A stretch of DNA of 64,000 nucleotides, taken from positions 17,021,501 to 17,085,500 of the forward strand of contig NC_092671.1 in NCBI RefSeq assembly GCF_964355755.1, read 5' to 3'. The translations under genes were made by a program, and so were the position numbers. Origin of the DNA: Antedon mediterranea (Eukaryota > Echinodermata > Crinoidea > Comatulida > Antedonidae). A model generated the notes under the pieces. It worked only from the letters and a program-made list of their open reading frames with translations, did not search any database and was not told the origin of the DNA. Shown here one piece after another: positions 12,768 to 25,600 of the stretch. The first letter of the stretch is position 1. Each line of letters starts with the position of its first letter.

Positions 12768-13010
12768 ATAGTGTGCCCCTAAAAAAAATTGTTTTTCATT
12801 TTTTTTAGAATATGCTATTTTAATGTACGCGTCACACAATAGTTATTCACTTTGACCAAAAACTGGATCTAAAAAAAATTATTTACCTGGAAAAATGAAA
12901 TTTAAAGCCAAAAAACTTAAATTGTCTGTCAGACAATGGTTTTTGGTTAAAATCAAATGTTTCTTTTGTCTTTTTGTAAGTGAAATTATTTTTGTATTTT
13001 TTTTTTTACA
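12768..13010 (-). mobile_element. Degenerate MITE, TTAA/GATGTATTGTCCCC family
   Basis: Reads as a decayed reverse-orientation relative of the copies at 22.9, 29.0 and 51.1 kb. It shares CAATGGTTTTTGGTTAAAAT and the inner TTTTTGTAAGTGAAATTATT. The terminal repeats are eroded. Confidence 0.5.
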
Positions 13011-13680
13011 GAATAGTATAATGGTATAACGTACTTGATATTAATAATTTTTAGGAAAAAATGTTGGGGAAAATACTAATCATAGAAGAATAAACTGAAA
13101 ATATACTGATATTTATAAACAGCTACATCTACATTTTATATATTAATTTTCGATATATTTTTATATTAAATTTATAAATGTACTGCCATATATATAGACT
13201 ATAATTACAGTATACTCAATATAAAGTGATTTCTTTCACAAAATAGTGTTATTTTCCAACTAAATTAAAATTAAGTGAAAAAGGTAAATAAATGTTAATA
13301 ATTAAACTAAAGAGAATAAAATTGTAGTGTAGAAAATATTTAATTTATTGTACAAATAATAAATATTTTAAATGCAATATAACATGGTATACAGTTACAC
13401 ATCATTTCAACAAAATTTCCCAATTCTCCGAGTTCACCTATTGATGTGGTTTAACTTTCACCTCAACACTTCTTTAAGTTGCATATCGAATACTAATTTT
13501 AACTTTCTGCATCCTCGAGACAGGAATGCATTTTTTTTTCTTCTAGATGTTTTAATATCACACAGCAGTTCTAGAATGAGAGTTTCACTTCACTCCTGAG
13601 ATCTACATCAGTTGTTTCTTGACTGGTAATTTATTTCTTTTTGCCTCTCACCAAGCCTCTAGTTGGCGGTACTTATCACA

Positions 13681-16600
13681 TCAATATTGGCTTGGAAACT
13701 GGTTGATGGCTGCACTCACTCTGTAAGATAAAAATAAACTTAAATTCTAATAAAAAAAAGACTACAAAAACATGTAAAGACATGTTGCTAATGTCTATAA
13801 TACAAAATGACCAGAAACACGTCTAGCACTGAAGAAGGCTCAGCTTTCTTCCACTAAGCAGTCTTTATTAGCATGTACTTTACTTATGCACATGTCAATT
13901 GTATGACGAAGGGAGAGGTGCGTCATAGATGCGTCATTTAAACATAATTATTAAAGCAGGGGTGCGTTAAAAAACCTAAATGGTATGTCACATCAATGAA
14001 CAATGGTGCGTCAATGGTATGGCTGTCACTTTACAACCCCCTTTACAACCTATCATGAACACAAGACATCAAAATGGGTGCGTGATGGTCATCAAAAGGT
14101 AAGTCAATATTTTTTGACGTAGAGATATTCATACAGTATGACGCACATTGAAAATGACGGATCTCTCCCTGAGGTCGTAAGGTGGGTCATACAATTGACA
14201 TTGAATGTCGCTTGCCTTTCTAGTAAGGTTTGATCACAAGAACTGCGTAACTGAAGCAGTAATTTTTGTACTCCCAGCTCCTTCAGTTTGATTTGCCTCT
14301 CTTTGGCTCCCTCTTCATCCTTCCATACAAGATTTAAGATACAGAAAGTGGCAGCAATTTGTAACTTCACATTCCCATGCAACTGAACAAGAAAATGTAT
14401 CACAACAATTGATTATTTAATGCTATAATTATACATACAATAGTATTTCAAGTCTTATTAGTTCTAAAGGATTGGTGGATCCAGTATTATATTTAATTTT
14501 TAATTTATTTCAATTTGCAATCAACAGCAGCCGCTAGTCAGTTGGCCCGCATGCTAGACAGTTGGGCCAGAAACATTTTTTGCGTATCTTACAGTTGCAC
14601 ATGTTCTGTGTAGGAAACATAGATTGTGAGGAATAATCAAACACAAAGTCAACAGTGTTTTGTTTTTCTTTCAATGCGTAGTCATTTTATTTCTTTAACA
14701 CTTGTCCGACCTACTTAAAATAAGAATTGTATAGTTAAGGCTGTCAATTGGTTGGCCCTCTCATTCTTACTCTTGTTCCCAAAGATCTTGCTTAAGCTTC
14801 TTCCTCACTAGAATGCAACTTAAGGACGTAAGTTGCAACGCAACAAATTCCCCAGTCACAAGCGACAGTTCGAATTTTCTATAGCTTTTGATTGGTCAAT
14901 TTGATTGCGTTGTGGCTTACGTTCTTGCGTCACATCATAGTGTGGGATCCAAGCTTTACAATGTATACTGGCATGTATTGATATTAACATTCAGATACAC
15001 TTACCATATAGTTGGTGATTTTCTTAAGAATATCTTCATTCGACATAATAAAGTTTTTAGCAGTTATGCCATCTGCAATATTTGCTAGAATACATAATGT
15101 CTGTAAGATTAAAAATAATTATAATAATAATTATAAATAAAATTAGTATAACTTTAAAATGTCATTATTGCAAAGCCTCACTCCATAGTCATAGTAATTT
15201 GTATATTCTCATTGGCTAACATGGTCCCTTTTAACAAGGTTTTTTAATCACTTCATAATAATGAATAATTGCTTTAGAAGCCAACATTGCATTAATTGCT
15301 TTAGAAGCAAACATTCCACTAAATGCTTTAGAAGCCAACATTGATCTTTCAGACTGTGGGTCTAGAAAATAGTGTTCTTGTCTATGGTGTCCCTCAATCG
15401 GTCATTGAAAATCATAGGAAAAAATGTGGCACTTACCTGTTCTTTGACACATGGTGGATGATCTTCTTCCAGAATAATGATCACTACCGCTATGATGTCT
15501 TGCCCATGTACTTCCATGATAGAATCAATGTCCTGAAAAAAACAACAATTTGTAAATATAAATGTGTTATGAATCATCTTGGAACGGAAACAATTTGGAC
15601 TATAGACACACTAATACAGACATAGAGAGCAACTACAGAGCAGCCACAGAGCAGCCTTAATGATCAGTACACCAGCAGTGATTTCCTATTTTTTTATAAT
15701 AATATAGCTCATTACACAGTCCCTATTGCATTCTAGTTTGATATTCATTTACTATTACCCCATATCAGTAAGTGGCCAAGCTGTTAAGAGAGTGGAACTG
15801 TATCTATGTTCGAGGCTCACTCACTCCATGGTTCTGATGGTAGAATAAATCTTCTCGGATAAGGTGTACACAAAATGTTATTTTAACTTTAAAGAACCTA
15901 GTACAGAACCGAGACAGTAGGGTTACCCAAGTACTAGTTCACACAGCCACTGTCACCTTAATTGGCTGCATTGACCCTGTGTAGTTGAAAAGTGTAACAT
16001 CCAGGTCGACAGCACCATGAGCAATGATCCATCCGTTGAAGGGGCACTTTGGACTCGTGCATTAACATTATTACATTATCACTCATTCATTTGTTGTATT
16101 ATAATGTATAATAAAAATAAATCTGGGGACAAAATGTTTTAAATAACATCTAATTTAGAAACACTATACATTGACATGTTGCTGTCCAGAAAACACTTAC
16201 TGGTTTTGTTGACAACAAATTTCTGAGCAAACCTAACGTTTTCATGATGATGTCAACGTTAGAATCAGAGAGCAACTTAAACAATTGGGCGTTGCCAAGT
16301 TTAGTCAGGATCCTGTTCTTTATCTCTTGCTTTGATTGGAATGCCATATTCTGAAAAAAAAAAAGTTAATAATAATACTAGTGCATGCCATGTGACCCAC
16401 AATCGTCCAAACCAATGACAGTAATTGATTTAGGGTGATTATATAATACTATTTATTTAGCAAGTTAAAAAAGTATGTAGTTTACCAGGAGCAATGGACA
16501 TGAGCCCAAACAGAGTACTCGAGTTAATACATTCAATACAGTAAATAAATACATAATTCACTTTTCCCTAAAACAATGTAATAAAAATATCATAAAATCT

Positions 16601-19600
16601 AGATATACAATATACTTATGTTACTTGAAAATTCAATTACTTAAAAAAAGTGAATATAAAAACAACGACTGAATGTATTCTAATATGAATTTATTTCAGA
16701 ATATTCCCAAGGGCAAATATCTTTTGATCAGAAATGAAAACACACACACACATAAAATGATTGATTGATTGATTGATTGAAAACTGACTGATAAATAAGT
16801 AATCAGTAAAAAATGATTGATCTAAACTTAGGCAAACTGCTTACCATTAATCCCCACACCCCATTCAGTCGCAGAGCAGGGTTTAAATCCTCAGTAAGCC
16901 TACACAGAAGGTTTACAGCTCCAGCTTCTACTATCCTCTGAAAGATTAGTCAAAGAATAGCATATTTATATAGTCTTATTATTATTGACATAAGTATTGA
17001 CAAATGTAGACTATTCTTAAAACCTATTATAGAAAAACTATTGGTCAGATGTTTGGCCTATTCGAGGTAATTTGTACATATTGAGAGTAATTCTCTGGTG
17101 GAACTCTAATCAAAATCCTCCAGATCACTAGTCTAATTTTCATACTTCTAGACCACCATGCTTGCCCTGATGGGTAGGGGTTAGATTTGAGCCCAAGTAA
17201 GCAGCGGGCACATGCACCAATAGGATGATACTTATTACAACTACTGTGGAGTAGCTGCCTAACGCAAAGTTACACCACACCACAGTATTTATACAATTTA
17301 TTTCCTTTCTCTAGAATTCGCATGCTTCTTAAGAATGAAGTTTGTGTGAATTCATACCTCTTTGCTTGGTGAAAATTCCAACAATAAATTGCAGAGAGTG
17401 GAAGAAGCGACAACCAACACATCAGCGTTACCGGGTGAACTAAGCAACTGAAAATAAAATTCCATATGTTTTGCTTTTGCCATATTCTTATTATTTAATA
17501 TTTTCTCCACATTGTAATGACAAGGGGAACTGTCCAAAAACCAAATTCAATATCAATAATATGTTATTATTATATAGCGCATTTAAATGATTCACATTAT
17601 TACCGCGGTCATTTTTTATCGACCACGTATGGAAACATACTTCCATAATGTTGCATCTAGTAATCAGCGCAGTTTGTGCTTTGACCTTACCAACCAGGTA
17701 CCTACAGTATTTGTACACCTGGGTGGAGAGAGCCAAACATAAGTGTCTTGTCTAAGGATCCAAGTAATACAATGAGCATTGGAATTGAACTCCCGAACTT
17801 GCGATCATTTATAAGTATCAATAAAAACTACCGTTTCGGTGATCATATGACATGGTATAAAAAACAAAATATCTTTTAGCTTTAATATTTTTTAAATTAT
17901 GCTATTAATAAATGGAATAAATTGTTGTAAATTTTGTACCTCCATTAATGGTTTCCAGACTTCATGGTCTTTAAAACTTGTTCTCAGTTGTTGTACTGAA
18001 CGTGATAAACTATGCAAACACCTACAGTACAAACATTTTCAATAAGTTTTAAACTCTTCCACAATACAATCTCACTTTCAACACAAATTATATTTGTGTA
18101 AAATAAATATAAAAATATCTTCAAAAACAATGATGAGTTTAACTTACCTGGATAAACCACCAATAGTCTATTCTCCCCGAAGAGCGAGAATAACTTTTAA
18201 AATTAGAAAATAAACACCCCCATGGTGTAGTCCATGAACCACGCCCATAAGCCATCATTATTTTCTTTTCGAGTTATAACTTACATAGTGTATTTTCTGT
18301 TTATTCAGGTAAGCTAGGCACGAAGATAGACTAGAATATTTATTTTTCTATCTGACCATCTTACCTAACTGCTGCCAGTTGTACTTTAGTGTTGTTATCA
18401 GCCAGGCCTAGCTCAATCTCCTCCATTAAATTTTCAGTCTGAATTATCTGAAACAAGCAACAAAACTTTATTTTTTAGAAAGATTCTATTCTATAAAAGT
18501 TTTTATATGGCGCCCTACAAAGAACAGAGTGCCTAACAATACTAAGTAATTAATTAAAAAGAAAAGTTTTAAGTTGCCGAATTCGCTCCTCTCAAATCAA
18601 AGACAATTTAATAATAATTAAAATATCCTAGATCTCATACATGCTTAATATATTTTATACATAACACAATATGCACTGTCAGGATTTTAACACAGTGGTA
18701 CTAAGGGGAAGAAAATGTTCTTCATTCAATAAAATAATTACTTTTTTGCGAATATCTTCATCGTTTGCTCCAAGGGATGCAAATACTTTGAATGCAGCTT
18801 GCTTTAGATTGGAAACATCTTTGCTATTCATACTCTAAAAATACAAAACAAAGCCAATAATTTAATCGGTCTATGCATTTTTAGCATAAATAAATTAAAT
18901 ATTAGTTATTTTTGTACTATAAAACACAACTCCACAACTAAAATCAATATCTAAGGCTAAAATATTATCTTTGCCAGTTCATTTATACATTTTCCTTTTT
19001 TGAAATTCTGGAAATCATGCCTTCAATCAAATTATCCATCATCTATGGTGTGCCATCATTGCAAAAAATGTTTAGAAATTATACACTATATATATGCATT
19101 ATAGTACAATGTTATTTTTATAAATTTATACTTTCACTTACAGTGTTTACACTTTTTGTGCACTGATCTTCATTCACTTTTAAGTATGTTGCTAATGTTG
19201 TGATGAGATGGTCTGTGAAACTGGCTGTCCATTGCAAGTCCAGGTCTTCTTCAATAAGATAGGCTAGTGTCTCGGCGCCCTCAACACGCTCCTCGGTCGT
19301 CATGTCTTTCTTGCACATTCGAACCAATGTAGGTAGAGCCTGAGAATATTACAATTAATTGTTGCTGTAAAGCTCTGTCTACACTATCAAACTAGTTTGA
19401 CAAAAAAAGTGTGCCCAAATATGGTAGTGATATGCTCAAATATGGTAGTGATGACATCCATATATTATATGGGCATGTCACATTTTTTTTCACATAACGT
19501 TTGATGGCTTTAGTTATGGGTCACATACTTGCTGTTGATGTGGAAAGCAATGAGGGAAAACTTGTTTGTTCATGAATGTTGTCTGGTTTCTGTGTACTGT

Positions 19601-22600
19601 ACATGTAAACTGACAAGCATCAGCTTCTTTTGGTGCTATTGAGCGTTTTAATTGTGAATTGTATAAAAAAAAAAAAAAAAATTACTTTCTATATAATCTT
19701 TGAAATGTCTGTACACTTCTGAAGTGTTGTTAAATGTATTTATATTATTAAATTTAAAAATAAGAAATGAAAAAACTTTTTAGTTCAGAATATAAGGTGA
19801 ATGACTGAAATAGATGTACAGAAGTTGATCCAGGAGAAGCAGGCACCCTTTTTAAGTTCACCCAACCACACATGGATGCATCCCTGACATAATCATTGTT
19901 ATTAAAACAGCAGGGATCTATCAACTTTTATAATAACAATATGTGGTCATTAACCATTGCTTTATAAACAAAATTGGTTGGAGTCAGTGAAAAAATAGAT
20001 TATGTTCCCATACTAGCGATTGCAATACAATTTCCTCAACTAAATGTTAAACATACCCTCATAGGAATAATGTCGGTATCAGGTCGAAGAGCTCCAACTT
20101 TACGAATGTAACTCAAACTGAAAAAAAAGTATAGAAAGACATTGAGTTTTCCAGATTTGTTTTGGGCAGAATGGTATATTATTTTTCTTTCTTGTAGCAT
20201 AATAATATGCCTTACCATTTTGCTGCAGTGAGTTGCATTTTCACTGGCTTGTTCCTTGCAAGAAGACTGTTAAAATGATGGTACAGTGGTTCTCCATTGT
20301 ATGATGCTGAAAAGAAAGACACAGGTGGTTAAACCAAACAAAATACTGTTTTTCAATATAGGTTTAAAAATGAAATTTATTCTTTCTAGCAGATAATTAG
20401 GTGATCATTTAGAATAAAATGATCACCTATTGTTATTGTATAAAATCTTTATTAGGTGATCATTTAGAGTCACGTTATAAAAATGATCACCTATAATTCA
20501 TTGAAGTGACGAATTAAATTCTAGTTTCTATATTATGATTATCAATTAGTGACACTCTTCCAACAATAACAAAAACTCCTGGTACTAAACTATGATTTGA
20601 CATTTGACCGCAGAATCCTGGGATTGGGAAGTAAGGTACAACAACAAAACAAACATTTTTCTAACCTGATGCAACTCTTGATGACACTTGTTGATTCTCG
20701 TAACACATCGCAGCAAAACAACAAAGGGCTGGCAACTGAACCTGAATAATACATTTTTAAAAGGAAAATTGAAAAAGGGTTTGTTCCAGTTCCAGCAAAT
20801 ATATTGATAAAAAAAGGAATTGTATTCCAAACATTTGTGTCATAAAATAATAATTTCAATGTTCTGGTATTCAACCAAATAACAACATCAACAACAATTA
20901 TAACATAACAATTTGGCTATTAACAGTGTGTTGGATGTTAAACTACTGATCGTGAGATCATAGGTTCAAATCAAATGCTTGTAGCATTTCTTGTATCCTT
21001 AAGCTTTGTCTACACTATCAAATTTTATGTGACAAAACTGTGCCAATTACTTTGACATTATGGAAGTATGTTTCAATACATGTTTGATCTGAATTAACCA
21101 GGGTAACAATATGTACAGAACTTATAAATTTAGGATATTATACTTATAATAATAATGTTCAAGTCACAGACGACATTTACCTTCGGTACATTACTTGACA
21201 GGAGTGGCGACAGTGCCTGAACCGATCCATGTTGAAGTAAAATCAGTTGATGCTCATGGGTCTAAAGAGATAAATTGAGATATAATGTATATAAAAAAAT
21301 ATCAATTTATAAAATAGGAAATCTGTGGAAGGCAATCATTGGCAAAAATACAATTACAAACATACAATGTTTGTTTGTTTGTTTCATTTATTTATTTTCC
21401 ACACTAAAAAAGAACAGATATTTATACTTTAGAAAAAAAAAAAAGAAAACAATGTGTGAAAGGAGATCAAAAAAAGTAAAAAATACTTTAAGCATTGACC
21501 ACCAGTAAGCAGTTGTCAACATGACAAGGAAACTAATAACTCTAAAATATTGACAAAAACAAATATTAAAAAATAATTATAATAACATTGAATGTTATCA
21601 AATAATTATGCCATAAAAATTAAAACTAACTAATACAAGGTTATTTACTATAATATCAACAATAACAGATTTTTAAAAAAAAGATAAATTATGAAATGTA
21701 GTCGTTAATGAGTGATTTCTTAAAGGTGATTTTAAAACTGGCTATGAATTTCTTAGATTTTAGCTGAATTGGTAGTTCCCATAATTTGGGGCCAATATAT
21801 AGTATTCGTGGAAATACACAATGTACTCCTTTTCTGCGACTATGTTGCATGTTTCTGCGAGTATATATTTTCACAAATACATTGTATGTTAGTAATTATA
21901 TTTTTGGCGGTGTTTGCCTTTCAAAGAATTACATCAAAGAGAACAGACATTAAAAAAACAATAGTCAGACCAAGAATAATTACCACATACGGTAAAAGAC
22001 AATATTATAATACAATGCTTTGGTCGTTCTGTTTTTACTTTCGGAAGGAAACATTCTTTTACTTGTCTTAAATTGTATCTAGATTTAGGCGATATTGGCA
22101 AAATATGGTGTAGTCTATGGAAAGGGTGTTTGAGTTTCTGAAAGTAATCCTTGCACAGTCTAGTTCGGCATTCACAAAGCACAGCACACTGGGCCATAGC
22201 TTTGTTGTAGCTGAGCTCTAGAAACATCATTCATTCATTCAGAGTGCTTGTGCTGGGGAAAATGAGCCCTTGTAATTAATCATAGGCCTAGTGAAATCAT
22301 CTTCCTGCAGATGTTACCAACAGTCTAATTCTGGCCATTTATTAAATTTACCTTACAACAGTGGGCCAAAATACTCGCAACATTTTCTTGCGTAGATAAT
22401 GATCTTGAAAGTAACTGTATCAAATGCGGTATGATAGTTGCATCCTGAAAAGAACAATAATAAAACTATTTTGTTTTGGTTTTTGAACTGATAACGTAGT
22501 TATGATAACAAACAGAATAACTTGTATTCCTTTCTATAGTAAGAAAACAATTAATAAATAAATTGACAAATTTACCTCGTACAAAATATTGATTGGAGCA

Positions 22601-25600
22601 ACAGGGCTTGTGAATATCAAACGTAGAAATCTAAGACATGCTTCAACTAGCTTCAAATCTGAATGGGCCAATCCTAGATAAACAATACAACAATCAAAAT
22701 GTTATTGTATATGTTTTCCACTTTATAGAAATATTTAAATTTATTTCATAGATAAAAATTTAGTTTCTTTATTTTCAGTGGTAAGTTAACTTGTGACTTT
22801 TTTTAGTGTATAAAAAGCAATTTTGCCCTTGATTATGATATGAAATTCCCAGTTATTATCTATTTATTTAAGATGTATTGTCCCCCAAAAACATTAACAA
22901 TGGTATTAATTAAATCAGACTTTGAATATGTAATTTTGTAGTGTTAATAAAGTTAATTGATTCCGTAGAAGAAAAACGGTAAAAAATTTTGATTTCACTT
23001 ATAAAAAGACAAAATAAATTCAACCAGAATCCCACTGGCTGGCAGCAAATTTTACAATTTTTTGCTTTAAATTACGTTTTTTTTTCAGATAAATATATTT
23101 TTTGTCGATCCAATTTTGGTCAAGGTGGATAACTATTATGTGAGATTAAATGGCATATTCAACAACAAAAAGTGTATAAATTATTTTTCAGGGGGACAAT
23201 AAATTTTTAAAAATGTATTTTTTCTTTATTTTCAGTAGTTTTTTTCTGTATAAAAAGCAACTTGATTATGATATTAAATTATAATTTAAAATATTTTAAT
23301 ATCAAGCAACTGACCACGAAGAGCAACGGGCAAGGCACCATCTTCTACCAGTGCTCGTCTGTTTGCTTCTCCTCCTCTTGCTAGGGTTCCAAGAACCACA
23401 GCACATTCCACAAGGATTTTAGCCGGCATGGTCTCATTACCCAACAGTTGCAGAAGTCTGTTAAAAATTTATATTAAATACATTATTAATATTATTATTA
23501 TTATTATACGAGTCATTGGTTTTGTTTAAAAGGATATTTAATATGGAGTTTTACTGGTTCTCCAGATATAGAGTTTTGACTCTTTGACATTTGCATACAT
23601 AATGCAAAGAGGACTTTCTCAGACCCACCCTAACATTTGACCACAAGATACACCCATGCTCCTTTTTACTAATAATTAGTGCACTTTATTGTATGACCCA
23701 CTATACGACCCCTGGGAGAGGTGTGTCATGGGTGCATCATTTATAAATAGTTATTGACGCAGTGGTGCGTAAAAAAAAAATAGATTGTACATCACATCAA
23801 TGCGCAATGGTGTGTCAATGTTACTTTACCACCCACCATATTATGAACAACATGGTCAAAACGAGTGCGTCATGGTCACCTAACTAAAGGTAAGTCACAT
23901 TTTTTATGTAGGGGTGTGTCATGGTATTCATAAGGTATGAAGCACATCGGACAAATGGCACACCTCTCCCAGGGGTAGCATAGTGGGTCATTCAACTGAC
24001 ATGTGCATAAATGGAGAGTAGCCGGCTCTCACAACAATTGAAAGCACACAATTCCACTGTATGAATAGAGTGAAAGGAACCTACCTCGGAACAGCACCAC
24101 ATAACATAATCACTGTCTTTTGCTTGTTGCTTCCAATCACCAAATTTTTAACTTGGCTGAAAAAAAAATGTTGCCACACCGCACATTTACATTTACATAC
24201 TCTATTTGCAATATTTGTGTACAAAATAATGGGATTTTACTGGTTAATTTGAACTATCCTCCAATTGATAAGAAAGTGATTCTCTTTTAAAATCATGTTT
24301 AGGGTCACTCTCTATAACCTAGGTTAAATAAAAACTAACCAATAAATGCATTCCACTGACAGTTTTAGCCCTATATTATAGTTTTTCTTTTGGTGTTCCA
24401 TAGAAATGAAAATATTAAACATAGAGTATGTAAAATTTTCGAACAGTTTGTGAGAAACACATCACTAAAAGTAATCTATTTAAAGGATTTATTTGTTACT
24501 TTTTATGCGATTCTCCTAGCTAGGTCTATTTCTGTGTGTGTGGTATTCATGATATAGTTAGAAACAAATTTGGGGTTGAAAAAAAGACAGGCTGGTGCGA
24601 AACAGAACTAGCACCGTATTATATGCATCATATGGACAGTTTGTCTATAAATTGTATCTCAGAATTAACTCACCGAATATTACACAACAACTGCTGTTGA
24701 TCATTAACATGAAGATTGTCAACATAATGTTGCCCTGTAGCAATGTCCTGAAAATATTTTTTAAATAATTAAATTGTTTTATGTCAATGTTCATTATTAC
24801 AGTATTAATTATTTGTCAATTAAAATCAAAAAGGGGATGGACAGCAATTGTTATTTCTTCTGTTTTTACATAAGATTAATAAATAAATGAGGAGGGATGC
24901 AACTACTTTAAAAAAGTATATGAACAATAATAATAATAATGCGCTGCTCTTAACATTGATTTGGTCCAATAAAACGTATCGGGAATTAATTTTTGTACAG
25001 TACACTATCTTAAGAAAATAATAAATATATGAGAACAATATACACACCAAACAAATTACACAAACGAACAATAAATTAATTAAACAAAACCAAATTATCT
25101 AGTAATGGTGTTGTTGACTGCTGTAATTGACTTCGGGATAAATGATTTGGAATAACGGGTTGTTCACACGGTGGGATTGAAGTCGGATTAATGATGGAAG
25201 AAAATTATATTCTTTAAAGAGGGGATGAAAAGGTAAGTTTTTCATTCATTGTCATAGACCTAGAGGCTAGTGAAAAGAAGAAAATCATTTTGCAAGTGAA
25301 GCATGTATTAATGCCTAGAGCTAGTAGTAGGGGCCTACTCTTCTGTGGCTGGGCCTAGCTAGAGGTCTCAGTCTAGGCTAGCAAGCAAAAGGCTAGGCCT
25401 AGCCTTAGGCTTAATTTAATATTTTACACAAACAACAAATAAATTAAAATTATAAATAATAAATTATGAAATTTTGGTCCTGTACTTAAGAGACATTTCT
25501 ATTAATTATGTTTACTACATTATTGCTAGGATAGTATCAAGTAAGTATTAAAAAAGAAAACTAACTAAAATACTATACTAAGCTAAGCCCAGGATTAACG

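Noticed and set aside
15341-15625. Plus-strand open frame of 94 codons
   Set aside because: Antisense to ARMC8 exon 15437-15532; no independent support.
16741-16785. CA and TGAT microsatellites
   Set aside because: Real but short and ordinary; not worth separate entries.
20925-20990. Functional tRNA gene
   Set aside because: Only a B-box-like segment is present; there is no complete cloverleaf and the body continues as a SINE.
24061-24252. Plus-strand open frame
   Set aside because: Antisense to ARMC8 exon 24085-24156.
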